From: Bacteroides mediterraneensis
Lineage (GTDB): Bacteria > Bacteroidota > Bacteroidia > Bacteroidales > Bacteroidaceae
Reading direction: 5' to 3'
Assembly: GCF_900128455.1 (NCBI RefSeq)
Contig: NZ_LT635783.1
Coordinates: 2,257,935-2,321,934, forward strand
DNA: 64,000 nt
Shown here: positions 47,571-58,048 of the stretch, in pieces
How the letters are laid out: each line of letters starts with the position of its first letter
How positions within the stretch are numbered: position 1 is the stretch's first letter
Notes under the pieces: generated by a model
The model's database searches: none
What the model was told of the DNA's origin: nothing
Seen by the model: only the letters and a program-made list of their open reading frames with translations
Translations under genes and position numbers: made by a program

Positions 47571-48746
47571 ATGAAGCACAATGTGTTCCAGCTGTTCCGT
47601 TTCTACCTGAAAGCAGGAAGGGAACAGCTGAAAAAATTAAAAGGAAACCCGTTCAAGAAGAAATGGCTGAAACGGCTCGACAGGTACATCATCGTGAAGT
47701 TCCTGGGCACCTATTTCTTTGCCATCGCACTGATTATCTCCATTGCCGTGGTGTTCGACATCAATGAAAACATTGACGACTTCATCAACAACAAGGCGCC
47801 CATCAGTGCCATCATCTTCGACTATTACCTGAACTTCATCCCTTACTACACCAACCTGTTCAGTCCGTTGTTCGTGTTCATCGCCGTGATTTTCTTCACG
47901 TCGAAGCTGGCGGAGAACTCCGAAATCATCGCCATGTTCTCCACGGGCATGAGTTTCAAGCGGCTCATGGTGCCTTACATGATTTCGGCAGCCATCATCG
48001 CCCTGGTCACTTACGTGCTGAGCACGGAGGTCATCCCCACGGGAAGTGTGACGCGACTGAAGTTCGAACAGGTGTACAAGAACAAGAAGAAGACGGATTA
48101 TGTGCGCAACATCCAGCTGGAGGTGGACACGGGGGTGATTGCCTACATGGAACGCTACGAGGACTACAACAAGACGGCCTACCGCTTCTCGCTCGACAAG
48201 TTTGAAGACCACAAGCTGGTGTCGCACCTCACGGCCCGCCGCATCACCTACGACACGACCGCCGTACACCGGTGGATTATCAAGGACTACATGATTCGGG
48301 AGATGAAGGGCATGCGCGAGACCATCACTCACGGCGACCGTATGGACTCCATCATCAACATGGAGCCGCAGGACTTCCTGATTACCCGAGGGCAGCAGGA
48401 AACCATGACCAGCCCCCAGCTACGGGAATACATCGACAAGCAGAAGCAACGAGGGTTCGCCAACATCAAGGTGTTCGAGGTGGAATACTACCGGCGCATC
48501 GCCACTTCGTTCGCGGCCTTCATCCTGACGGTCATCGGGCTCTCGCTCTCGTCGCAGAAGCGGAAAGGAGGTATGGGACTTCACTTGGGTATCGGTATCG
48601 CCCTGAGTTTCTCCTACATCCTGTTCCAGACCATTTCGTCGACCTTCGCCATCAACGGAAACGCGTCGCCCAACCTCGCGGTATGGATTCCGAACATCCT
48701 CTATCTGTTCATTGCGATTTACCTCTACCGCAAGGCGCCGAAATAA
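47571..48746 (+). CDS. LptF/LptG-family permease
   Basis: This 391-residue inner-membrane protein matches the YjgP/YjgQ (LptF/LptG) family of the lipopolysaccharide export ABC transporter. There are three membrane helices near residues 40-150, a periplasmic beta-rich domain (about 165-290) and three more helices at the C-terminus (from about 310). It works with LptB and LptC to pull LPS out of the inner membrane. It follows tgt by 12 bp. Which of the two paralogues it is cannot be decided. Confidence 0.88.
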   Translation: MKHNVFQLFRFYLKAGREQLKKLKGNPFKKKWLKRLDRYIIVKFLGTYFFAIALIISIAVVFDINENIDDFINNKAPISAIIFDYYLNFIPYYTNLFSPLFVFIAVIFFTSKLAENSEIIAMFSTGMSFKRLMVPYMISAAIIALVTYVLSTEVIPTGSVTRLKFEQVYKNKKKTDYVRNIQLEVDTGVIAYMERYEDYNKTAYRFSLDKFEDHKLVSHLTARRITYDTTAVHRWIIKDYMIREMKGMRETITHGDRMDSIINMEPQDFLITRGQQETMTSPQLREYIDKQKQRGFANIKVFEVEYYRRIATSFAAFILTVIGLSLSSQKRKGGMGLHLGIGIALSFSYILFQTISSTFAINGNASPNLAVWIPNILYLFIAIYLYRKAPK

Positions 48747-48790
48747 AGTTGCGTTGTCCATACACCCCATGGAAGGAATTATTATATCAT

Positions 48791-48839
48791 AAAAAAATGC
48801 ATCCCAGAAGTCATGTATCACTTTCAGGATGCATTTTTT
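48791..48839 (+). terminator. Terminator after the LptF/G gene
   Basis: The arms aaaaaatgcatcc and ggatgcatttttt form a strong hairpin followed by a T run. It closes the lon-tgt-lpt operon. Confidence 0.85.
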
Positions 48840-48840
48840 A

Positions 48841-49147
48841 TTTGGAAAGCCCGAATCTGCTAAGGACAATCATCATCACATAAAGATGAGACCGTTTCAT
48901 CACAAAAATACTAAGGGAAAAATTTTATAGGCAAGTTTTAAAAGTAAAAGACCTCCTGCTTTAGCCTTTGTTTATTAGAATTCTATAGCTAAAAACAGGA
49001 GATTCTTATAGGGTAATTCTATAGATTACAAGGAAGTCTTTCCTACTTTTCTAATTGAAAACAATCTCACCCCCTTTATTCTACGTCTAAAATCTCGTTT
49101 CTTCACTTTACCGAAACAGTTTCCGAGAAACACTGAAGAACGGAATT
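48841..49147. other. AT-rich intergenic region without a gene
   Basis: About 300 bp lie between the LptF/G terminator and the hydrolase stop. Short repeats of ttctatag occur at 48981 and 49017, with a variant near 49003, and cctcctg/caggag could pair. I see no gene or promoter that I can support. Confidence 0.5.
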
Positions 49148-50227
49148 TCATTTCAGGTACGTGCGGAAGAACTGTTCGATTTTGTCGAAAGGAATCACGT
49201 CCATCCGGTCGTACAGGTCCACGTGACTGGCACCGGGAATGATGAGCAGTTCCTTGTTGCCGCCCTTGAGCTTCTTGAAGGCATCCTCGCTGAAGTAGCG
49301 CGAATGGGCCTTCTCGCCGTGAATCATCAGCACGGCACTTCGTATCTCATGGCTATAACTCAGCAGGGGCATGTTCATGAACGAAAGGGCCGAGGTCTTG
49401 TTCCATCCGTCGTTGGAGTTGAGCGAGCGCCTGTGGTAGCCGCGCGGGGTCTTGTAATAGGCATGATAATCCTTCACGAACTGGGGCGCATCGGCGGGCA
49501 ACGGGTCCACCACTCCTCCGGCCCGGGCGTACGTGCCGCGGCGGTAGTCTTCCGTGCGCTGGGCGTTGAGCTGCTCGCGCTGCTCATAGCGGGCGTCGGC
49601 ATCCATGGCATCGAAATAGCCGTTGGCCGTGACGCGGCTCATGTCGTACATCGTGGAAGTCACCGTGGCCTTGATACGGGTATCGATGGCCGCCGCGTTG
49701 AGGGCCATGCCTCCCCATCCGCAGATGCCCAGGATACCGATACGGCCGGCATCCGCCTGGTCGCAAGTGGACAGGAAGTCGACCGCCGCACAGAAGTCCT
49801 CCGTATTGATGTCGGGCGAGGCCACGTAGCGCGGTTCGCCTCCGCTCTCACCCGTGTACGAGGGGTCGAAGGCGATGGTGAGGAAGCCCCGTTCGGCCAG
49901 TGTCATGGCATACAGCCCGGACGACTGTTCCTTCACGGCCCCGAACGGTCCGCTCACGGCAATGGCCGGCAGCTTGCCTTCGGCCTCTTTGGGCACATAC
50001 ATATCCGCCGCCAGGGTGATGCCGTAGCGGTTCGTAAAGGTCACCTTGCGGTGGCTCACCTTCGGGCTCAAGGCGAACACCTTGTCCCATTCCTGCGTAA
50101 GATTCAAACTCTGTCTTTCCATTTTCACCTCCGTTTTTACATCCGGCGTTGCGGCGGAAAGGCTGCCCGTAGCCAGAAACCAGGCCGCCGATGCCGCACA
50201 CAACGTCTTCCACATTTTATTATCCAT
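49148..50227 (-). CDS. Dienelactone-hydrolase-like alpha/beta hydrolase
   Basis: This 359-residue exported hydrolase has a signal peptide (WKTLCAASAAWFLATGSLSA) and an alpha/beta-hydrolase core. The nucleophile elbow is GICGWGG (near residue 167), with Cys instead of Ser, as in dienelactone hydrolases. The catalytic His is probably in PGASHVDLYD (near 334). The frame is open upstream to 50635, but that part runs antisense-like into the AraC gene; ATG 50227 is used. An AraC regulator gene lies 92 bp upstream. The substrate is unknown. Confidence 0.82.
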   Translation of the reverse strand: MDNKMWKTLCAASAAWFLATGSLSAATPDVKTEVKMERQSLNLTQEWDKVFALSPKVSHRKVTFTNRYGITLAADMYVPKEAEGKLPAIAVSGPFGAVKEQSSGLYAMTLAERGFLTIAFDPSYTGESGGEPRYVASPDINTEDFCAAVDFLSTCDQADAGRIGILGICGWGGMALNAAAIDTRIKATVTSTMYDMSRVTANGYFDAMDADARYEQREQLNAQRTEDYRRGTYARAGGVVDPLPADAPQFVKDYHAYYKTPRGYHRRSLNSNDGWNKTSALSFMNMPLLSYSHEIRSAVLMIHGEKAHSRYFSEDAFKKLKGGNKELLIIPGASHVDLYDRMDVIPFDKIEQFFRTYLK

Positions 50228-50319
50228 TCTACAAATTTCTATGTTTCTACGGAGGCAAAAATAACACAAAAGCCCCACAGAGGCATTTCTGTGAGGCTCA
50301 AATTTCATTTCCGAAAGGC

Positions 50320-51183
50320 TCAGACCGGGAGCGCCGGCACCAGTGCCGTGGGCGGGATGCCGTATTGCTTCTTGAAGGCCGTGGAGAAATGCGAGGGGTT
50401 CTTGAAGCCCACTTCGGCATAGACCTCCACCACTTTCCGGTGTTCCTCCTTTATCAGGCGGTAGGCCACTTCCAGCCGTTTGCGGATGAGCCATTTCTCG
50501 GGCGTCAGGTCGCTCACCTTCTTGAAATCGCGCTTGAAGGTGGCCAGGCTGCGCCCCGTGTAGTGCGCCAGTTCCTCGAGCGAGAACTCGTACATGTAGT
50601 TCCGGTTCATGAAGTCGAGGATGTCCATCTTCCACGGGGTACTGAAATCGAACAAGAGGGTCATGAAGCGGCGGTCCGTGTGGAGCAAGGCCAGCAAGCC
50701 TTCCTCCAGCTTCAGGCGCATCACGTCGTCCTGAGGCTTCACCTCCGGATTGAAGTAAGGGGTCATCGAGGCGAAAAGGCTCTCAATCTCTGCCGAAGGG
50801 GGCAGCTTTCTCACGCCGGGAACGAATCTCTCCGTCTTTGCGGGGCGGTCTTCCTGGAGGGCGTATTTGCCGTACATCTCGCGCAGGAACGGACGGGTGA
50901 AACACAGGTAGATGCCGCAATACTGCTCCCCGTGGCAGGCCTTCTTGTACATCGTCACCCGGTGGTCGCGCGGAATGAACACACACTCTCCTTTTCCCAC
51001 GTGCACCTGGCGGCTTCCGTCGTCGAGCACCATTTCGCCGGAAAACACGTAGTTCATGGCATATTCGCGCGAGCGGTGCACGCAGGCGTCGGCATCGTCA
51101 TAGAAGAAGCTGAAAAACACGTTCTGGTAGTTGAAGATGATTTTCATGGGGCCGGGTGAAACCGGTTGGGTGTCTGAATTCAT
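50320..51183 (-). CDS. AraC-family transcription regulator
   Basis: This 287-residue protein has an N-terminal cupin-like sensor domain and a C-terminal AraC double helix-turn-helix (SLEELAHYTGRSLATFKRDF, then IAEVGFKNPSHFSTAFKKQYG-like at the end). The frame is open to 51303, but the ATG at 51183 (MNSDTQPV) gives a normal AraC length and leaves the terminator at 51224-51264 outside it. It probably controls the hydrolase gene downstream. Confidence 0.88.
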   Translation of the reverse strand: MNSDTQPVSPGPMKIIFNYQNVFFSFFYDDADACVHRSREYAMNYVFSGEMVLDDGSRQVHVGKGECVFIPRDHRVTMYKKACHGEQYCGIYLCFTRPFLREMYGKYALQEDRPAKTERFVPGVRKLPPSAEIESLFASMTPYFNPEVKPQDDVMRLKLEEGLLALLHTDRRFMTLLFDFSTPWKMDILDFMNRNYMYEFSLEELAHYTGRSLATFKRDFKKVSDLTPEKWLIRKRLEVAYRLIKEEHRKVVEVYAEVGFKNPSHFSTAFKKQYGIPPTALVPALPV

Positions 51184-51223
51184 GGTGGATGATATTTTAA
51201 ATGCATGATGGGGTAAAGTTACA

Positions 51224-51264
51224 AAAAAACTCCTTTGTGCCTCGTTTCCGCACAAAGGAGTTTT
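51224..51264 (-). terminator. Terminator after the TPR gene
   Basis: Perfect arms aaaactcctttgtgc and gcacaaaggagtttt around ctcgtttcc form a strong hairpin with T tracts on the minus strand, 53 bp after the TPR stop. It separates the gyrA-TPR unit from the AraC gene. Confidence 0.85.
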
Positions 51265-51316
51265 CCGAAAGAGGGACGAACCGCCCGGAAGAGCGGTCCG
51301 CACACCTTTTTATTTA

Positions 51317-52534
51317 TTAGTAACCCAGTTCTTTTTCAAGGGCATTGTATTTTTCCTTGTCAAGCTTCCAGTAGATGTTCAGCAGGTACTGACCCCACAA
51401 CTGGCGGTTGTCCGGCTTCACTTCCTTGGCTTTTTCATAGAAAGGCTGAGCCTTTTCGTACATTTCCTTGATTTTGCCTTCATTGGTGGCATATTTCGGG
51501 TCGTCCATAGAAAGCTTGGAGTTTTCTTCTACAAGTTCCTGAGCCGGGAAGAAGTAGCAGTCGCCAATCTTGGAATAGGCTTCACCTACGAAGTCTTTTC
51601 CTTCTGAGATAATCTGGTTGAGAGTAGCGATGGCTCCATCGTAATCTTTCTTTTCATACTGAAGCACACCCTTTACATACAGGAAGTAAGGAGTAGAATT
51701 CTTGGCCAATACGGCATCCATCTGAGCCAGACCTTCGTCAATCTTACCCTTCTGGATGTAATAGTCCATCAGGTTACCGATGAAGTATTCCTGAGCCGGG
51801 AATTTTTCCACACCTTCCTGGATAGTAGCCAGCCATTTGGTGGAATCGGGAGTTTCACCCTTTCCGTATGCTTCAGCCAGGCACATCAGTGAACGGTAAC
51901 CTTCTTCTTTGTGTTCCTTACCGATAGTGGCATATTTGATTACGGCTGCATTGTCTTTCAAAGAGTTTGCGGCAAGTGCTGCATAGTTGGCAATCAACGG
52001 AACCAATGTATCGTTCTTCACGGCTTCTTCGCTTTCGAACATCGGGTTCTGCGGAGCGTCTACAAACAGACCGAAGAATTTCAATGCGTTAGCATAGTTA
52101 CCTGAGTTGTACGCGTCAGAACCAGCGTTAGTCAGCTGAGGACGAACCGTAGCCAAAGTCTTGGCCAGTTTCTTTCTCAGTTTCGGTTTCTTCAGTTCAC
52201 CGCTCTTTACTTTAGCCTGTTCTACTTCGTCACATTTTGTGTAGTATTCAAACAGTTTGGCCAGACTATTGTACAATTTGGCGGTATCTGCCTGACCACC
52301 CGGCAAATACAGTTTCATGTTTTCATCGTCATAGATGGACTTCTGGAAATCACCAGCCAGTTTCCATGTTTCAGGGTCATTAGCCGTTGAAGGGTCGGTC
52401 AACGCCGGTTCGATGATTTGTGCTGCCTTTGCAGGATCGCTCTTGGCAGATTTCGCTTCCTTCACTACGCTTTCCTGAGCGGAAACAGCGCATGCCGTGA
52501 AGAATAAAGCTGCTGTAAATAAAACTTTTTTCAT
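51317..52534 (-). CDS. TPR-repeat protein downstream of gyrA
   Basis: This 405-residue exported protein has a signal peptide (KKVLFTAALFFTACAVSA) and TPR-like repeats over most of its length. It follows gyrA by 32 bp on the same strand, an arrangement I recall from other Bacteroides. The repeats suggest a protein-binding role in the envelope; no specific function is known. No enzymatic motif was seen. Confidence 0.75.
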   Translation of the reverse strand: MKKVLFTAALFFTACAVSAQESVVKEAKSAKSDPAKAAQIIEPALTDPSTANDPETWKLAGDFQKSIYDDENMKLYLPGGQADTAKLYNSLAKLFEYYTKCDEVEQAKVKSGELKKPKLRKKLAKTLATVRPQLTNAGSDAYNSGNYANALKFFGLFVDAPQNPMFESEEAVKNDTLVPLIANYAALAANSLKDNAAVIKYATIGKEHKEEGYRSLMCLAEAYGKGETPDSTKWLATIQEGVEKFPAQEYFIGNLMDYYIQKGKIDEGLAQMDAVLAKNSTPYFLYVKGVLQYEKKDYDGAIATLNQIISEGKDFVGEAYSKIGDCYFFPAQELVEENSKLSMDDPKYATNEGKIKEMYEKAQPFYEKAKEVKPDNRQLWGQYLLNIYWKLDKEKYNALEKELGY

Positions 52535-52566
52535 AAGGTTTGAATTTAGTAATACAAATATTCAAG

Positions 52567-55131
52567 TTAGTTTTTGTCGGAATTCTCGTCACCTTCTTCC
52601 TCCGCAGGCTGGATGGTTTCCCCGTCAACCGGCTGGATGTCCGATGGCTGGATGGTTTCTGTGCCTTCCGCCTCTTCCTCTTCCGTTTCAGAAGCTACCT
52701 TGCAGACAGAACCAATCTGGTCGTTCCGTTTTTCCAAATCAATCAGGCGCACGCCTTGTGTGGCACGTCCCATGATGCGCACGTCGGCCACTTTCAAACG
52801 GATGGTGATGCCCGACTTGTTGATAATCATCAGGTCATTGTCGTCGGTTACCGACTTGATGGCTACCAAGTGTCCGGTCTTTTCCGTAATGTTCAGCGTC
52901 TTCACACCCTTTCCGCCACGGTTGGTCTTGCGGTAGTCCTCAATGTCCGAACGTTTTCCGTAACCGTTTTCAGATACCACCATGATGGTTTCCGTGTCGG
53001 GGTCCTTGATGCAAATCATTCCGATTACTTCATCGGCTCCATCCTCATCGAGCGTGATGCCGCGTACACCCGTAGCCGTACGTCCCATTTCGCGGACAGC
53101 ACTTTCGTGGAAGCGGATGGCACGGCCGTTGCGGTTGGCAATCACGATTTCGTTGTTGCCGTTGGTCATGCGCACTTCAATCACGCGGTCATCCTCACGA
53201 ATCGTAATGGCATTCACACCGTTCTGACGCGGACGTGAGTACTGTTCCAGCAAGGTCTTCTTGATTACCCCGTTCTTCGTACAGAAAAGCACGTAGTGGC
53301 TATTGATGAAGGCCGTGTCGTTCAAGTTCTTCACACGCAGATAAGCCGTTACCACATCATCGGCCTCGATGTTCAGCAGGTTCTGGATGGCACGTCCCTT
53401 GGAGGTCTTGTTGCCTTCCGGAATCTCATATACTTTCAGCCAGTAGCACTTTCCTTTCTGTGTGAAGAACAGAAGAGTGTTGTGCATCGTAGCCGGATAA
53501 ATATGTTCGATAAAGTCTTCGTTACGGGTTTCGCTACCCTTTGAGCCTACCCCGCCACGGTTCTGTGCATGGAACTCAGAAAGCGGTGTACGCTTGATGT
53601 ATCCCATGTGGGAAATGGTGATGACCATTTCATCGTCGGCATAGAAGTCTTCCGGATTGAATTCTTCCGAAGCATACACGATTTCCGAACGGCGGTCGTC
53701 ACCGTATTTTTCTTTCACTTCAATCAGTTCGTCCTTGATAACCTTCTTACAAAGTTCCTCGTTGCTCAGGATTTCCTCGAAGTAAGCAATCTGCTTCATC
53801 AAGTCCTCGTATTCAGCATGGAGCTGGTCTTGCATCAGACCGGTGAGCTGGCGCAAACGCATTTCCACAATGGCGCGGGCCTGAATCTCGCTCAGGTTGA
53901 AGCGGGCCATCAGGTTGGTAATCGCCTCGTTCGGGGTCTTGGCCGCACGGATGATGCGGATTACCTCGTCGATATTGTCGGAAGCGATAATCAGACCTTC
54001 CAGAATGTGGGCACGTTCCTTGGCCTTGCGCAGGTCGTAACGCGTACGGCGGATTACCACCTCGTGGCGGTGTTCCACGAAATATTTAATCAGGTCCTTC
54101 AGGTTGAGCAGACGCGGACGACCGTGAACCAGCGCCACGTTGTTCACACCGAATGAAGTCTGAAGCATGGTCATCTTATAAAGCTTGTTGAGCACCACGC
54201 TGGCGTTGGCATCCCGCTTGATGTCGATGACGATACGCATACCTTCGCGGTCGGTTTCATCGTTCACATTCGAAATACCGTCTATTTTCTTTTCGTTCGA
54301 CAAGTCGGCGATGCTCTTGATGAGTTCGGCCTTGTTCACGCCGTAAGGAATTTCCGTCACCACAATCTTGTCGTGCGTAGGATGCGATTCGATTTCCGCC
54401 TTTGCACGCATCACGATACGTCCGCGTCCGGTTTCGTAGGCGTCGCGCACCCCGCTTATACCATATATATATCCTCCTGTCGGGAAGTCGGGCGCCTTGA
54501 TGTATTGCATCAGGCCGTCCACATCAATATCATTGTTGTCAATGTAAGCCACGCAGGCATCAATCACTTCGCGCAAGTTGTGGGTCGGCATGTTGGTAGC
54601 CATACCTACGGCGATACCCGATGCTCCGTTCACCAACAGGTTCGGAATACGGGTCGGCATGACGGTAGGTTCCTGCAACGTATCATCAAAGTTGTTGGTG
54701 AAGTCTACGGTTTCCTTGTAAAGGTCCTGCATCATTTCCTCGCCGATTTTCTTCAGGCGGGCTTCGGTATATCGCATGGCGGCCGCACTATCACCGTCAA
54801 TAGAACCGAAGTTACCTTGACCGTCGACCAGCGGATAACGCATCGACCAGTCTTGAGCCATTCTGACGAGGGCTCCATATACAGACAAGTCACCGTGGGG
54901 ATGGTATTTACCCAACACTTCACCCACGATTCTCGCGGCTTTTTTATACGGTTTGTCGGATGTATTTCCCAGCTCCATCATTCCATACAAAATACGGCGA
55001 TGCACCGGCTTAAATCCATCTCTTACATCAGGGAGGGCGCGTGCCACGATTACCGACATAGAGTAGTCAATGTACGACGACTTCATTTCCTCTTCGATGT
55101 TGATTTTTATAATTCTGTCTTGTTCTTGCAT
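52567..55131 (-). CDS. gyrA: DNA gyrase subunit A
   Basis: This 854-residue type II topoisomerase subunit has the cleavage domain with catalytic Tyr121 ([11 protein letters not shown]), and the C-terminal beta-pinwheel with repeats such as [13 protein letters not shown] and [18 protein letters not shown]. The quinolone-resistance region reads [13 protein letters not shown], with Leu at residue 82 where quinolone-sensitive Bacteroides have Ser (see findings). The acidic C-terminus is long. The gene is the first of a unit with the TPR gene. Confidence 0.97.
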   Translation of the reverse strand: MQEQDRIIKINIEEEMKSSYIDYSMSVIVARALPDVRDGFKPVHRRILYGMMELGNTSDKPYKKAARIVGEVLGKYHPHGDLSVYGALVRMAQDWSMRYPLVDGQGNFGSIDGDSAAAMRYTEARLKKIGEEMMQDLYKETVDFTNNFDDTLQEPTVMPTRIPNLLVNGASGIAVGMATNMPTHNLREVIDACVAYIDNNDIDVDGLMQYIKAPDFPTGGYIYGISGVRDAYETGRGRIVMRAKAEIESHPTHDKIVVTEIPYGVNKAELIKSIADLSNEKKIDGISNVNDETDREGMRIVIDIKRDANASVVLNKLYKMTMLQTSFGVNNVALVHGRPRLLNLKDLIKYFVEHRHEVVIRRTRYDLRKAKERAHILEGLIIASDNIDEVIRIIRAAKTPNEAITNLMARFNLSEIQARAIVEMRLRQLTGLMQDQLHAEYEDLMKQIAYFEEILSNEELCKKVIKDELIEVKEKYGDDRRSEIVYASEEFNPEDFYADDEMVITISHMGYIKRTPLSEFHAQNRGGVGSKGSETRNEDFIEHIYPATMHNTLLFFTQKGKCYWLKVYEIPEGNKTSKGRAIQNLLNIEADDVVTAYLRVKNLNDTAFINSHYVLFCTKNGVIKKTLLEQYSRPRQNGVNAITIREDDRVIEVRMTNGNNEIVIANRNGRAIRFHESAVREMGRTATGVRGITLDEDGADEVIGMICIKDPDTETIMVVSENGYGKRSDIEDYRKTNRGGKGVKTLNITEKTGHLVAIKSVTDDNDLMIINKSGITIRLKVADVRIMGRATQGVRLIDLEKRNDQIGSVCKVASETEEEEAEGTETIQPSDIQPVDGETIQPAEEEGDENSDKN

Positions 55132-55181
55132 TTAACACATTATTAATTATACTTCCTTTTCAAGGCTTGTGAAAAACCATG

Positions 55182-55189
55182 CTAAAGTA
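55182..55189 (-). promoter_or_regulatory. Weak candidate -7 box for gyrA
   Basis: On the minus strand TACTTTAG differs by one base from TAnnTTTG and lies about 50 bp upstream of the gyrA start. Support is modest. Confidence 0.3.
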
Positions 55190-55305
55190 CGACTTTTAGC
55201 CGATATACAAAAACTTTTCCCCTAAAAAATACGCGTGGCACCTCTTTTGGGAGGGCATACAGCCCGTGTGGCACACATTTTGTTAAATAGAGAAAAAGAC
55301 TTCGC

Positions 55306-55333
55306 TTGAAATCTTTATTATAATGTATATTTG
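55306..55333 (+). promoter_or_regulatory. Promoter for clpC
   Basis: TTG at 55306-55308 and TATATTTG at 55326-55333 match the Bacteroides -33/-7 pattern with normal spacing. The predicted start of transcription, near 55340, excludes the ATG at 55331. Confidence 0.7.
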
Positions 55334-55366
55334 CAATCTATTTTTGACTTAACTTTGAGGATATAT

Positions 55367-57925
55367 ATGAATTTGATGAGCAACGAATTTACGCAACAAG
55401 TGTCTGATATTGTCGTATATGGCAAGGAAGAGGCCAACCGACTCCAGAACGCCCATATCGAGCCTGCACATCTGCTATTGGGCATCATACGCGACGGTGA
55501 GTGTAAAGCGGCAGAGATTCTAAAGTCGTTCTACCTGGACCTGAAAGCCATCAAGAACGAATTAGAAACGCAATTACGTGAACAGTCCATCCCCGAAAAT
55601 TATTCTCAGGATATTTCCTTCAGTCCGGAGACCTCCAAAATACTGACTCTGAGCCTGCTGGAAGCTAAACTGATGAATGAACAGAAGGTGGACACACCCC
55701 ATATTTTACTGGCAATTATGAGAGACAATCAAAATAACGCATCCAAGATTTTGGAAAAGAATGATGTAACTTACGCAAAAATCACCGACCGTCTGAAATC
55801 GGGCAATACGATTATCAACGGACTGGATTTCAATGATGACGAAGAAGAGGAAGGCATCGGACACCGAAACGCTCCGGACAGGAACGAGGGTGCTTCAGGC
55901 GCCCCTAACAATCGCCAGACTACGCAAACAGCCCCTCCCAAATACCCGGACGGAGACACCCCCAACCTGAACAAATACGGCATTGACCTGACAAAGGCAG
56001 CCGGGGAAGGCAAACTCGACCCCGTGATTGGACGGGAAAAGGAAATTGAACGAATCGCCCAGATTCTGAGCCGGAGAAAGAAGAATAACCCGATTCTCAT
56101 CGGAGAACCGGGAGTAGGAAAATCCGCCATTGCGGAAGGACTGGCGCTCCGCATCATCGAGAAAAACGTGTCGCGCACCCTGTTCGAGAAACGGATTGTA
56201 TCGCTCGATATGACGGCAGTAGTGGCCGGCACCAAATACCGCGGTGAATTTGAGGAGCGTATCCGTGCCATTTTGTCAGAGGTCAAAAAGAATCCGGACG
56301 TTATTCTGTTCATCGATGAAATCCATACCATCGTGGGAGCAGGTTCAGCAGCCGGTTCCATGGACGCCGCCAATATGTTGAAACCGGCGCTGGCCCGTGG
56401 TGAAATCCAATGCATCGGTGCTACCACGCTCGACGAGTACCGGAAGAACATCGAAAAGGATGGAGCGCTGGAACGCCGTTTCCAGAAAGTACTGGTAGAA
56501 CCTACCACTCCCGAAGAGACGTTGCAGATTCTCCGGAACATCAAGGACAAATACGAAGAGCACCACAATGTGATGTACACCGACGAAGCACTCGAGGCTT
56601 GTGTACGCCTGACCGACCGTTATGTGACCGACCGCTATTTCCCGGACAAGGCCATTGACGCACTGGACGAAGCAGGCTCACGTATTCACCTGACTCACAT
56701 CTCCGTACCGAAAGAAATCGAGGAACAGGAGCGGTTGATTGAGGAAGCCCAGCAACACAAGAACGAGGCCATCCGTTTGCAGAACTTCGAACTGGCTGCC
56801 AGCTTCCGCGACCGCGAGAACCAATATACCGCACAGCTCGACCGTCTGAAAAATGAATGGCAGGAGAAGTTGAAAGACAACCGCGAAACCGTAGACGCTC
56901 CCCAGATTGAGGAAGTGGTGTCCATGATTTCAGGAGTTCCCGTACAACGCATGGCCCAGTCGGAGGGAATTCGGCTGAAAGGAATGCGGCAAGCCTTGCT
57001 ATCCAAAGTCATCGGACAAGACAAAGCGATTGACACCCTCGTGAGAAGCATCCAGCGGAGCCGTGTGGGCCTGAAAGACCCGAACAAGCCGATTGGCACG
57101 TTTCTCTTTTTAGGACCTACAGGCGTGGGAAAAACGCATCTGGCCAAAGAACTGGCCAAGAACATGTTTGGCTCCACAGAGGCCATTATCCGTATTGATA
57201 TGAGTGAATATATGGAAAAGTTCACCGTGTCACGTCTGGTAGGAGCTCCTCCGGGATACGTGGGTTACGAGGAAGGCGGCCAGCTGACGGAAAAAGTGCG
57301 CCGCCGCCCTTACTCTATCGTCTTGCTGGATGAAATCGAAAAGGCACATCCCGATGTGTTCAACATGCTCCTGCAAGTGATGGACGAAGGTCGGTTGACG
57401 GATAGTCTGGGACGTACCGTGGATTTTAAGAATACGGTCATCATCATGACGTCCAACATCGGTACCCGCCAGCTGAAAGAATTCGGCAAGGGCATCGGCT
57501 TCACGGCCCAGACCAGTGAGAACGAGAAGGAACATGCCAATAGTGTGATTCGCAAGGCATTGAACAAGTCGTTCGCCCCGGAATTCATCAATCGTCTGGA
57601 TGAAATCGTGATGTTCGACCAGCTGGACATCGACTCGCTGGAGAAGATTATCGACATCGAACTGAAGGGACTCTACGACCGCATCGAAGGTTGCGGCTAT
57701 CGGCTCCTGCTCGACCCGGAAGCCAAACGCTTTGTGGCCGAAAAGGGTTACGACGTACAATTCGGCGCCCGCCCCTTGAAGCGTGCCATCCAGAACCACC
57801 TGGAAGACGGTTTGGCGGAACTCATCCTCAACGAGGAACCGGAAGCGGGCGACACCTTGCACGTATCGCTCAACGCACAGGGCGACGGAGTGGAGATGAA
57901 AGTGGAAAAAGCCACAAAAGAATAA
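55367..57925 (+). CDS. clpC: ClpC-type AAA+ unfoldase
   Basis: This 852-residue unfoldase has an N-terminal Clp-N repeat domain, a first AAA+ module (GEPGVGKSAIAEGLA), a middle region with a UVR-like motif (EAIRLQNFELAASFRDREN), and a second AAA+ module (GPTGVGKTHLAKELA). It feeds proteins to ClpP and also disaggregates. The frame is open from 55331, but the ATG there lies within the promoter; 55367 has gagg six bases upstream. It is divergent from gyrA. Confidence 0.94.
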   Translation: MNLMSNEFTQQVSDIVVYGKEEANRLQNAHIEPAHLLLGIIRDGECKAAEILKSFYLDLKAIKNELETQLREQSIPENYSQDISFSPETSKILTLSLLEAKLMNEQKVDTPHILLAIMRDNQNNASKILEKNDVTYAKITDRLKSGNTIINGLDFNDDEEEEGIGHRNAPDRNEGASGAPNNRQTTQTAPPKYPDGDTPNLNKYGIDLTKAAGEGKLDPVIGREKEIERIAQILSRRKKNNPILIGEPGVGKSAIAEGLALRIIEKNVSRTLFEKRIVSLDMTAVVAGTKYRGEFEERIRAILSEVKKNPDVILFIDEIHTIVGAGSAAGSMDAANMLKPALARGEIQCIGATTLDEYRKNIEKDGALERRFQKVLVEPTTPEETLQILRNIKDKYEEHHNVMYTDEALEACVRLTDRYVTDRYFPDKAIDALDEAGSRIHLTHISVPKEIEEQERLIEEAQQHKNEAIRLQNFELAASFRDRENQYTAQLDRLKNEWQEKLKDNRETVDAPQIEEVVSMISGVPVQRMAQSEGIRLKGMRQALLSKVIGQDKAIDTLVRSIQRSRVGLKDPNKPIGTFLFLGPTGVGKTHLAKELAKNMFGSTEAIIRIDMSEYMEKFTVSRLVGAPPGYVGYEEGGQLTEKVRRRPYSIVLLDEIEKAHPDVFNMLLQVMDEGRLTDSLGRTVDFKNTVIIMTSNIGTRQLKEFGKGIGFTAQTSENEKEHANSVIRKALNKSFAPEFINRLDEIVMFDQLDIDSLEKIIDIELKGLYDRIEGCGYRLLLDPEAKRFVAEKGYDVQFGARPLKRAIQNHLEDGLAELILNEEPEAGDTLHVSLNAQGDGVEMKVEKATKE

Positions 57926-57959
57926 ACGGAATTCTCTGTCAGAATTTCGGAATACAGAC

Positions 57960-57995
57960 AAAATGTCAGGTACGAATGTATCTGGCATTTTTTTT
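57960..57995 (+). terminator. Terminator after clpC
   Basis: The arms aaaatgtcag and ctggcatttt pair with one G-U and are followed by a T run, 35 bp after the clpC stop. Confidence 0.75.
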
Positions 57996-58048
57996 GTGAA
58001 AAGACCGGAGAAAAATTTTTATTCGACAATCATAAAAAATAAAGAGAT

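Noticed and set aside
50228-50635. N-terminal extension of the hydrolase
   Set aside because: It runs through the AraC gene in another frame; a signal peptide directly follows the ATG at 50227.
55331-55366. Earlier start for clpC
   Set aside because: This ATG lies inside the -7 promoter box; the ATG at 55367 has a ribosome-binding site.
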